This document shows, in pieces, positions 1 to 4,404 of a stretch of 9,290 nt of DNA. Source of the DNA: Acidobacteriota bacterium (GTDB lineage Bacteria > Actinomycetota > Acidimicrobiia > Acidimicrobiales > UBA8190); assembly GCA_028872975.1 (NCBI GenBank), contig JAGWNV010000080.1:1-9290 (forward strand), given 5' to 3'. How positions within the stretch are numbered: the stretch's first letter is position 1; every line of letters begins with the position of its first letter. The notes below the pieces were generated by a model that ran no database searches, was not told the origin of the DNA, and saw only the letters and a list, made by a program, of their open reading frames with translations. A program made the position numbers and the translations under genes.

Positions 1-107
1 GTCGGCCCGGACGACGCCGAAGACCGCCTCCTGAAGGCGGCGGCGAGCCGGAAAGGAAGGCGGCTGCGGCGGAACTACCATCGTGGTCTGGCCGGTCCGC
101 CGGCAAG
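1..107. other. left-edge region without an assigned gene
   Basis: No gene can be assigned with confidence. On the plus strand frame 1 is open from the edge to a stop at 115-117, inside the tRNA, and its first 15 codons have GC-rich third positions. It could be the tail of an upstream gene, but running into a tRNA is unlikely. On the minus strand an ATG at 81-79 opens a frame to the window edge without a visible ribosome binding site. A perfect 6-bp hairpin (CCGCCT / AGGCGG, 24-29 and 35-40, 5-nt loop) could be a GC-rich terminator, but no T-run follows. Confidence 0.3.
76..81 (+). promoter_or_regulatory. candidate -10 box for the tRNA-Pro gene
   Basis: TACCAT fits the actinobacterial TANNNT -10 pattern. 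It would place transcription start near 88, giving a leader of about 20 nt before the tRNA. No convincing -35 box lies at the expected distance, which is common in this group. Inference from position and motif only. Confidence 0.35.
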
Positions 108-182
108 CGGGGTGTAGCGCAGCTTGGTTAGCGCGCCACGTTCGGGACGTGGAGGCCGCCGGTTCAAATCCGGCCACCCCGA
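108..182 (+). tRNA. tRNA-Pro (anticodon CGG)
   Basis: The 75-nt sequence folds into a full cloverleaf. The acceptor stem is CGGGGTG (108-114) with CACCCCG (175-181), followed by discriminator A at 182. The anticodon stem CCACG/CGTGG encloses the loop TTCGGGA, giving anticodon CGG, which reads the proline codon CCG. The T stem GCCGG/CCGGC (158-162, 170-174) encloses TTCAAAT. The C1:G72 pair and A73 are identity elements of bacterial tRNA-Pro. The genome continues with ACCG, so a full 3' CCA is not encoded and must be added after transcription. No second copy of the tRNA 3' end occurs in the window, so there is no sign of an element integrated here. Confidence 0.97.
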
Positions 183-192
183 CCGGTGATGG

Positions 193-237
193 ACATCGGA
201 GAACGATGTGTCGGGACATCGTGGACTCTGGGTCCAC
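193..237 (+). terminator. hairpin cluster downstream of tRNA-Pro
   Basis: Three stems can form here. ACATCG (193-198) pairs with CGATGT (204-209) across a 5-nt loop. The same CGATGT can instead pair with a second ACATCG (216-221). GTGGAC (221-226) pairs with GTCCAC (232-237). The cluster starts 11 nt after the tRNA, so a termination or 3'-processing role is plausible. There is no U-tract, so a classical intrinsic terminator is not shown. Confidence 0.35.
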
Positions 238-264
238 CCGCGTCCGGAGGACACGCCGCCGGGT

Positions 265-278
265 CACCGTCCCCGGTG
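265..278 (-). terminator. possible GC-rich hairpin after the PRC-barrel gene
   Basis: CACCG (265-269) and CGGTG (274-278) form a 5-bp stem with a 4-nt loop, 8 nt past the minus-strand stop at 287. It is short and lacks a U-tract, so a terminator role is only a suggestion. Confidence 0.22.
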
Positions 279-286
279 TGGGGGAG

Positions 287-613
287 CTAGAGGCAGTAGT
301 GCCGGCGAAGGCGGTACTCGGACATCTCGTCCACTCCGAAGCAGTACAGGTCGCTTGCTGCCGGAGCCTCTCTGATGACCGCCGCGTCCCAGGGCAGGAC
401 CAAGTCCGAGCCCATCACTCGGCTTCCCTCGAGCGGCGCCATCACGACACGACGCTGCAGCAGTCCCACGTCCACCGCGATCCAGGCGGCACGGCTGCTG
501 CGGTAGGAGGCGACGACTCGGCCGACGACGGCGCCGGATCGGGCGAGGACGTAGCGGGAGTCGGTGCCCGCGTCAGGACCGTGGTCGTCTCTGGGGGAGG
601 CACTGAGGGTCAC
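287..613 (-). CDS. PRC-barrel domain protein (108 aa)
   Basis: A small protein that looks like a single PRC-barrel domain. The beta-barrel part spans about residues 20-80: YVLARSGAVVGRVVASY, then WIAVDVGLLQRRVVMAPLEG, then DLVLPWDAAVIREAPA. The tail resembles the usual PRC ending, in which a 'rDAP' segment is followed by a terminal Tyr/Leu (here RRHYCL). PRC barrels occur in the RNA-processing factor RimM, in photosynthetic reaction-centre H subunits and in many small stress-type proteins of actinobacteria. The exact role here is unknown. The GTG start at 613 is chosen because AGAAGGGAG lies 4 nt upstream and the domain begins soon after. The frame stays open further upstream, but that sequence looks non-coding. 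It is transcribed away from the receiver gene and may have a SigB-like promoter. Confidence 0.75.
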   Translation of the reverse strand: MTLSASPRDDHGPDAGTDSRYVLARSGAVVGRVVASYRSSRAAWIAVDVGLLQRRVVMAPLEGSRVMGSDLVLPWDAAVIREAPAASDLYCFGVDEMSEYRLRRHYCL

Positions 614-807
614 GGGTCTCCCTTCTCGGAAAGCGCGCCGGGGCGACCGGTACCCAACCGGCATTGCCACCAATCCACGGGGGTAGCGGTGCCCGGGGTC
701 TCCTGTGCCCTCGGGGTGTTGTGGTCCCCTTGTTGGCGCTCGCGGGGCCCCGGGATGACGATGGTGTTGCAGGGGGGCGCACCTGTCGACGATGGCCGGC
801 AGGCGAG
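614..807. other. divergent intergenic region between PRC-barrel and receiver genes
   Basis: These 194 bp hold the promoters of two divergent genes. The SigB-like candidate for the PRC-barrel gene is listed separately. No clear promoter for the receiver gene is visible. A perfect 10-bp palindrome, CGGGGCCCCG (743-752), is the only other structure noticed. The receiver frame is open back to 664, but this stretch does not read like protein. Confidence 0.5.
650..675 (-). promoter_or_regulatory. candidate SigB/SigF-type promoter of the PRC-barrel gene
   Basis: On the minus strand GATT (675-672) is followed after 16 nt by GGGTAC (655-650). This matches the GNNT-N14-16-GGGTAC/T pattern known for stress sigma factors of the SigB group in Streptomyces. 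Transcription would start near 643 and leave a leader of about 30 nt that contains the ribosome binding site. Motif match only. Confidence 0.35.
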
Positions 808-1203
808 ATGGACGGAGAGTTGGGGGCTGACGAGGACGGGCCGGCGACACGTGTCGTCGATGTCCTCGTCGTCGACGACGACGAGAGTGCTCGGTCCTCG
901 TTCGCCGAGGTGCTCCGCTCGGCGGGCCTGAGCGTCGGCGAGGCGGGCGACGGCATCGAGGGGTTGGCGTACCTCATGGAGGTCACGGCCCGCACCATCG
1001 TGCTCGACGTGCGCATGCCCAATCTCGACGGCCCCCACTTCCTCGACCACCTGGACGACCCACCACCTGTGGTCCTCGTCACGGGCGCCTTCTACGACGA
1101 CGAGGTGATGGCCCGGGGCTCCAAGGTGACGTGGTTCTTGAAGAAGCCGGTGAGCCCCGAGGAGCTCGTCACCATCGTGATGAGGTGCCTTCGGCGATGC
1201 TGA
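808..1203 (+). CDS. stand-alone response regulator receiver (CheY-like, 131 aa)
   Basis: A single receiver domain with no output domain. The conserved residues are all present: acidic triad D23-D25 in VLVVDDDE, phospho-acceptor D67 in IVLDVRMPNLDG, T92 in VLVTG, and K113 followed by Pro in FLKKPV. It is therefore likely phosphorylated by a histidine kinase, and no kinase gene lies in the window. The ATG at 808 gives the usual receiver length with a short acidic leader. Its ribosome binding site is poor (GGCGAG directly before the ATG), so the start is moderately certain. The stop at 1201-1203 overlaps the start of the next gene, so the small zinc protein is probably co-translated and is the best candidate partner. 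Such receiver-only proteins usually act by protein-protein contact. Confidence 0.88.
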   Translation: MDGELGADEDGPATRVVDVLVVDDDESARSSFAEVLRSAGLSVGEAGDGIEGLAYLMEVTARTIVLDVRMPNLDGPHFLDHLDDPPPVVLVTGAFYDDEVMARGSKVTWFLKKPVSPEELVTIVMRCLRRC

Positions 1204-1424
1204 CGGTCCGGACGCGCCGGTCGGAGGAACAACCGAGGACCTACCCTGCCCAGCGGCGGTGCGCCGAGCCCGGCTGCGGGACCGTGCTGTCGGTGTACAA
1301 CGCCACGACCTTGTGCGCCCGTCATGCACCGAGGACGGCGCCTCGATGGAGGAGGCGGGAGTTCACGCCACGGCCCCGTCCGCCCACCGGGTCGGCGGTG
1401 CCGAAGGGCCCCTCCTCCTGGTAG
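1197..1424 (+). CDS. small Cys/His zinc-ribbon-like protein (75 aa)
   Basis: The central part, RRCAEPGCGTVLSVYNATTL followed by CARH, has the spacing C22-x4-C27-x12-C40-x2-H43. This looks like a zinc-binding knuckle pair, and a similar CAEPGCGTRLSVYN-type motif recurs in small actinobacterial proteins known to me. The basic tail (RTAPRWRRRE and beyond) could contact nucleic acid, but function is unknown. The ATG at 1197 overlaps the receiver stop in the string ATGCTGA, a typical translational-coupling arrangement. GAGGTG lies about 10 nt upstream. The last 20 residues are rich in Pro, Arg and Ser and look disordered. Confidence 0.72.
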   Translation: MLTVRTRRSEEQPRTYPAQRRCAEPGCGTVLSVYNATTLCARHAPRTAPRWRRREFTPRPRPPTGSAVPKGPSSW

Positions 1425-1448
1425 GTCCCGGTCTCCGAGCGGAGGGCG
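1425..1448. other. short convergent gap, no clear terminator
   Basis: These 24 bp separate the zinc protein stop from the sigma factor stop. Short CTCC/GGAG arms (1433-1436, 1441-1444) could form a 4-bp stem, too weak to call a terminator. Confidence 0.3.
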
Positions 1449-2420
1449 TCAGCAGGCGAGGAGCTCGGCCACCTCGCCGGCGTCGAGCGATCCCCGGAGC
1501 TTCTCGAGGGCCCGGGCCTCGAGCTGGCGGATCCGCTCCCGGCTCGTCCCCACCATGTCGGCGATCTCCGCCAGCGTGTGGGGGTCGTCGGCGCCCAGGC
1601 CGAAGCGGAGCCGGAGGATGGTCCGCTCCCGCTCGTTCACCTGTTCGAGCAGGGCCAGGACGGTGTCGGAGACCACCTTCGAGGTGGCGAGGTCGCCGGG
1701 GTCGGTCGCGGCGCCGTCTTCGACGAGGGAGCCCAGGTCGTCGTCGCTGTCGCCCGACAGTGGCACGTCGAGGCTGACCGGGTCGGAGGGGACTCGGAGG
1801 GCCTTGGACATCTGCTCCTTCCCCCACCCGAGGGCGCCCACCAGCTCGTCGGGCGTGGGCCGGCGGTGCAACTCCTTCTCGAGGCTGTCGGCCGTCCGGC
1901 GGAGCCGGAGGACGTCGCTGTGGGCGTGGCTGGGGACACGGATCATGCGGGCCGAGCTCTCGATCCCCCGCACGATGGCCTGGCGGATCCACCACACGGC
2001 ATAGGTGGAGAACTTGTACCCCTGGGTCCCGTCGTACTTCTCGACGGCCTTGAGCAGTCCCAGGTTGCCGTCCTCGATCAGGTCCAGGAGGGGCACTCCC
2101 GACCACTGGTACCGCTTGGCCACCGAGACGACGAGACGGAGGTTGGCGACGGCGAACTGCTGGGCGGCGTCGTCACCTTCCCGGAGGACCCTGCGGAGCT
2201 CGGCGCGCCTCTCGGCCGACAGCTCCTCGTCGCCCGAGAGGCACTTCCTGGCGTCCTGCCCGGCCTGGACGAGGGCGGCGAGTCGGCGCTCCTCCCCGGC
2301 GTCGAGAAGACGGTGCCGGCCGATCTCCTGCAGGTACTGATGGACCGAGTCACGGCTCGTGGTGACGGTTCTGTTCTGCACGTTCCGGACCGTACTGGGC
2401 GCACCGGCGACGATCCTCAC
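1449..2420 (-). CDS. RNA polymerase sigma factor, RpoD/SigA family (group 2, 323 aa)
   Basis: A sigma-70 factor that directs RNA polymerase to promoters. Region 1.2 is at about 25-55 (DSVHQYLQEIGRHRLLDAGE). Region 2 is at about 88-152, with ANLRLVVSVAKRYQ, LLDLIEDGNLGLLKAVEKYD and YKFSTYAVWWIRQAIVRGI. Region 3 is at about 157-235. Region 4 is at about 262-310, with ERERTILRLRFGL and the helix-turn-helix TLAEIADMVGTSRERIRQLE. There is no long region 1.1, and the length is that of group-2 (non-essential, RpoD-like) factors such as actinobacterial SigB or the Hrd proteins; the principal sigma factor is normally longer. The GTG at 2420 has GGGGA about 8 nt upstream. It is divergent from the 105-aa gene across 50 bp containing an 8-bp direct repeat. 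No anti-sigma factor is adjacent. Confidence 0.95.
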   Translation of the reverse strand: MRIVAGAPSTVRNVQNRTVTTSRDSVHQYLQEIGRHRLLDAGEERRLAALVQAGQDARKCLSGDEELSAERRAELRRVLREGDDAAQQFAVANLRLVVSVAKRYQWSGVPLLDLIEDGNLGLLKAVEKYDGTQGYKFSTYAVWWIRQAIVRGIESSARMIRVPSHAHSDVLRLRRTADSLEKELHRRPTPDELVGALGWGKEQMSKALRVPSDPVSLDVPLSGDSDDDLGSLVEDGAATDPGDLATSKVVSDTVLALLEQVNERERTILRLRFGLGADDPHTLAEIADMVGTSRERIRQLEARALEKLRGSLDAGEVAELLAC

Positions 2421-2423
2421 GCA

Positions 2424-2453
2424 TTGGTCCCCGTTTCCCAGGACTTTGGTCCC
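2424..2453. repeat. TTGGTCCC direct repeat in the sigma-factor promoter region
   Basis: TTGGTCCC occurs at 2424-2431 and again at 2446-2453, a period of 22 bp or about two helical turns. The second copy is also part of an imperfect dyad, GGAC-TTT-GGTCC. The placement in a 50-bp divergent promoter suggests a regulator site, but no binding protein is known. Confidence 0.4.
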
Positions 2454-2458
2454 ATGCG

Positions 2459-2464
2459 TAGCCT
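2459..2464 (+). promoter_or_regulatory. -10 box for a leaderless transcript of the 105-aa gene
   Basis: TAGCCT (TANNNT type) ends 6 nt before the ATG at 2471, and there is no ribosome binding site. Transcription would start at or next to the start codon. The same hexamer sits in the same place before the epimerase gene. Confidence 0.5.
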
Positions 2465-2470
2465 CGACCC

Positions 2471-2788
2471 ATGACCCCGGCGCCCCACCCCTTCGAGGAG
2501 CTCACCGCCGCCCTCGTCGACCGCTGCCGCCGAGCGGGACTGGAGCTCACCGACGATCAAGCCCGGGACGTGCTGTGGGAAGCGGGCGTTGCCGACCTCG
2601 CCGAGGACCTCGCCCTGGCCCGCGCCGTCATCGAGGCCGCCGACGGCTTCCATCCGGTGGCCCGGTTCTTCGCCGAGGGGTCCGCCGAGCGCGAGTTCAT
2701 CGAGCGGACCCTCGGCGCCGCGCGCCAGGGGACGAGCGACCGGCTCGGCGGGGGTCAGCCGCCGGCGACCGCCCCCGCCGACCGGTAG
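2471..2788 (+). CDS. hypothetical helical protein (105 aa)
   Basis: I do not recognise a family. Codon use is strongly GC-biased at third positions, like its neighbours, which supports a real gene. Residues 8-86 look almost wholly alpha-helical: FEELTAALVDRCRRAGLELT, DLAEDLALARAVIEAAD, FHPVARFFAEGSAEREFIER. The last 20 residues are low-complexity (Gly, Pro, Ala). No signal peptide or membrane segment is seen. The ATG at 2471 lies directly after a -10 box, so translation is probably leaderless. The 3' end overlaps the convergent epimerase gene by 34 bp, and the low-complexity tail is exactly the overlapping part. Confidence 0.6.
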   Translation: MTPAPHPFEELTAALVDRCRRAGLELTDDQARDVLWEAGVADLAEDLALARAVIEAADGFHPVARFFAEGSAEREFIERTLGAARQGTSDRLGGGQPPATAPADR

Positions 2789-3702
2789 AGGTCGGGGAAC
2801 GACGTCTCGGCCAGCCGGCGGAACCCCTCCTTCCAGCCGACCGAGGGCGACCAGCCGAGGCCCAGCAGCTTGGAGGGGTCCATCGGGTTGGGGGGGATGC
2901 AGGCCTCGGTCACCTCGAGGGGGATCGTCACCCCGGTGAGCCTGGTGAGCTCCGCCGTCCACTCCTCGATGCTCACCTGCTCGGGGCTGCACCAGTTGAA
3001 CACCGGTGGGGGCACGTCGGCCTGGGCCAGCAGGTACGGGAGGCTCGAGAGCAGGTCGTCGTCGTGGAGCAGGTTGTGGAGGTTGGGCCCCTTCGGGTGG
3101 ACGGCCGTGGCCATGCCGGCTTGGGCCAGCTCGAGCATGATCTTCGGCCACCCGTGGGTCGGGCCGTAGGGGACGTCGAGGCGGGCCACCACGGTGGGGA
3201 CCCCGAACCGGCGCGCCGCGTAGCGCGCCGCCGACTCGGCGGCGATCTTCGAGATGGAGTACGTGGGGAGGAACCCCATGGGCCGGTGGTTGTCCCCGAG
3301 GGGGTCGGCCTCGACGTGGGCCACGAGGCCGTTGGGCTCGTAGACGGCCCCCGAGGAGCAGTGCAGGAACGCCCGGACGCCGGCCACCCGCTCCACGAGG
3401 AAGGCCGTGCCCTCGGCGTTGGCGGCCAGGGCGCGGTCGAAGTGCCTGCTCTTCGAGACCGCCATGTGCACCACGTAGTCGAGCCCGTCGGGAACCTCGT
3501 CGAGGCGGGCGGCCTCGAGGTCGATCGACACCGGCGTCACCCCGTCGGCCTCGACCGCGGCGCGCGCCGCGGGATCGGCGAAGCGGCTGGCGCCGAAGAC
3601 GGTGTTGCCGGCGGCGGCCAGCGTCCGGGCGAGGGGGCGGGCCACCTGGCCGGTCACGCCGGTGACCAGCACCCGGGCCCCGGTCAGCGGTGACGGGTCC
3701 AC
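2755..3702 (-). CDS. NAD-dependent epimerase/dehydratase (extended SDR, 315 aa)
   Basis: A Rossmann-fold enzyme expected to bind NAD(P) and act on a nucleotide sugar or a related alcohol/ketone. The cofactor motif is at residues 11-21 (VLVTGVTGQVA, a TGxxGxxA form). HCSSGAVY holds the catalytic Ser (116 or 117), and YSISK holds Y148 and K152. The length is usual for the family. The C-terminal half shows epimerase-type elements (DVPYGP at about 176-181, LHDDDL at 212-217). The substrate cannot be told from sequence. The GTG at 3702 has no ribosome binding site, but TAGCCT lies 7 nt upstream, so the transcript is probably leaderless. A 15-bp palindrome covers the -35 position and suggests repression. 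The upstream gene on the same strand is 74 bp away. Confidence 0.88.
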   Translation of the reverse strand: MDPSPLTGARVLVTGVTGQVARPLARTLAAAGNTVFGASRFADPAARAAVEADGVTPVSIDLEAARLDEVPDGLDYVVHMAVSKSRHFDRALAANAEGTAFLVERVAGVRAFLHCSSGAVYEPNGLVAHVEADPLGDNHRPMGFLPTYSISKIAAESAARYAARRFGVPTVVARLDVPYGPTHGWPKIMLELAQAGMATAVHPKGPNLHNLLHDDDLLSSLPYLLAQADVPPPVFNWCSPEQVSIEEWTAELTRLTGVTIPLEVTEACIPPNPMDPSKLLGLGWSPSVGWKEGFRRLAETSFPDLYRSAGAVAGG

Positions 3703-3709
3703 GGCCGGG

Positions 3710-3739
3710 AGGCTAGCCCTCGATCTGACGGTCCGTCAG
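3710..3739 (-). promoter_or_regulatory. epimerase promoter with a palindromic operator over the -35 box
   Basis: TAGCCT on the minus strand (3715-3710) is a TANNNT -10 box ending 7 nt before the GTG start. A perfect palindrome with 7-bp arms, CTGACGG-T-CCGTCAG, spans 3725-3739. With a 17-nt spacer the -35 hexamer is TGACGG (3738-3733), fully inside the palindrome. Perfect arms around a one-base centre are typical of TetR-family operators in actinobacteria. No TetR gene is in the window. The same sequence could fold as a 6-bp RNA hairpin ending the upstream gene, but no U-run follows. Confidence 0.5.
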
Positions 3740-3776
3740 GAGGGCCCGGCCACCTCGCTCCGGGACGCCGCCGGCC

Positions 3777-4166
3777 TCAGCGGTCGGACTGGTCCCACTC
3801 CTCGGAGACGATCTGGACCTCGACGAGCGAGGCCACCTCGTCGGCGAGCTCCGGGCACCGGCAGGGCTCGTCGGCCAGGTCGGCCTGGAGCACCAGCGAG
3901 ACCAGCCGGTCGACGACGCGCTGCTGGCCCTTCTGGACGAGCCGGGCCGTGAGGGTCGGGAGCCGCAGGACGATGGGCCGCTCCTCCTCGGCGTGGCGGA
4001 CGAACGTCTCGAGGAGCGCCGATGCGTCACGGCTCAGCCGGGCGTGGTCGCCCTTGTTGGCGACGGCGGGCAGCTCCCTCGCCATCTCGAGGATCTTGCT
4101 GTGCGCGGCCGGGCCCCGGGCTGCATACAGCGCCGGGTCCCAGGGCTCCATGGGGTCCACGGTCAA
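3777..4166 (-). CDS. hypothetical protein, hemerythrin-like helical fold (129 aa)
   Basis: The protein appears all-helical. The stretch HSKILEMARELPAVANKGDH (22-41), then LLETFVRHAEEERPIVLRL (51-69), resembles the first half of a hemerythrin/HHE di-iron domain: a lone His at the helix start (H22) and an HxxxE motif (H58, E62). The later His ligands are missing, with Gln at 81-82 where a His is usual, so iron binding is doubtful. C102 and C104 form a CxC. The TTG at 4166 is chosen because GGGAGG lies 6 nt upstream. GTG at 4160 and ATG at 4151 are alternatives, and the frame is open to 4271. It precedes the epimerase gene on the same strand, but that gene has its own promoter. The family assignment is tentative. 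Confidence 0.6.
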   Translation of the reverse strand: MTVDPMEPWDPALYAARGPAAHSKILEMARELPAVANKGDHARLSRDASALLETFVRHAEEERPIVLRLPTLTARLVQKGQQRVVDRLVSLVLQADLADEPCRCPELADEVASLVEVQIVSEEWDQSDR

Positions 4167-4227
4167 CGGCGACCTCCCAGGCTGGACCTCGACATCGGGG
4201 CCGACGCGCTGCGCCAGCCCTGTTGTC

Positions 4228-4256
4228 AGTGTCTGCCTCGCCCGCCCTTCTGACAA
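4228..4256 (-). promoter_or_regulatory. candidate promoter of the hemerythrin-like gene
   Basis: TTGTCA (minus strand, 4256-4251) and GACACT (4233-4228) are separated by 17 nt. The -35 is close to TTGACA, while the -10 is a weaker match. The pair lies within the inverted repeat TTGTCAG-N20-CTGACAA (4223-4256), so a dimeric regulator bound there would cover the promoter. Confidence 0.35.
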
Positions 4257-4352
4257 GGGGTCGGCGCCCAATCCGGTGGCGTCCGGCGATTCGTTGCGCG
4301 CGACGAACGACGGGGTGTTGAGCTGGGATTACCAACGTCTTCACAACGAGTG

Positions 4353-4372
4353 GCCGGGCGAGTTTGCCCGGC
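4353..4372 (+). promoter_or_regulatory. hairpin upstream of the NlpC/P60 gene
   Basis: GCCGGGC (4353-4359) and GCCCGGC (4366-4372) form a perfect 7-bp GC stem around the loop GAGTTT. It lies 32 nt before the chosen start. If transcription begins upstream it would be in the leader RNA; otherwise it may be an operator. Confidence 0.35.
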
Positions 4373-4404
4373 GCGCGGCACCCTTGATAAGCAATCAGCC
4401 CATT

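Larger units (their letters stand above)
4167..4404. other. divergent intergenic region rich in dyad symmetry
   Basis: These 238 bp separate the hemerythrin-like and NlpC/P60 genes. Codons in the open plus frame here (CAA, CTT, TTT, ATA, AAT, ATT) do not follow the GC-ending bias of the genes, so the stretch is non-coding. It contains an inverted repeat with 7-bp arms (4223-4229 and 4250-4256), an 18-bp near-perfect palindrome (4290-4307, one mismatched pair) and a 7-bp hairpin (4353-4359 with 4366-4372). I compared it from memory with the c-di-AMP (ydaO) riboswitch often found before NlpC/P60 genes and did not see that motif. Confidence 0.55.

Noticed and set aside
108..182. tRNA-Pro as an attachment site for an integrated element.
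   Set aside because: No integrase and no second copy of the tRNA 3' end are present in the window.
287..850. A longer 187-aa form of the PRC-barrel gene.
   Set aside because: Upstream of 613 the translation is Arg/Pro/His-rich without family similarity, while a good ribosome binding site lies directly before the GTG at 613.
845..856. Perfect palindrome CGACACGTGTCG near the start of the receiver gene, with a GTC/GAC-rich palindrome just after it.
   Set aside because: Both lie inside coding sequence for T-R-V and V-V-D-D-D. GTC and GAC are the preferred codons, and these produce such palindromes by composition.
1449..2420. The sigma factor as the principal (housekeeping) sigma factor.
   Set aside because: It lacks the long N-terminal extension of principal factors and is shorter, so group 2 is more likely.
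3949..4404. Upstream extension of the NlpC/P60 reading frame by 152 codons.
   Set aside because: It runs antisense through the hemerythrin-like gene and lacks the GC-ending codon bias. The signal peptide is well placed with the start at 4405.
4257..4404. c-di-AMP (ydaO-type) riboswitch before the NlpC/P60 gene.
   Set aside because: Considered because these riboswitches often precede such hydrolases, but the characteristic conserved segments are not visible.
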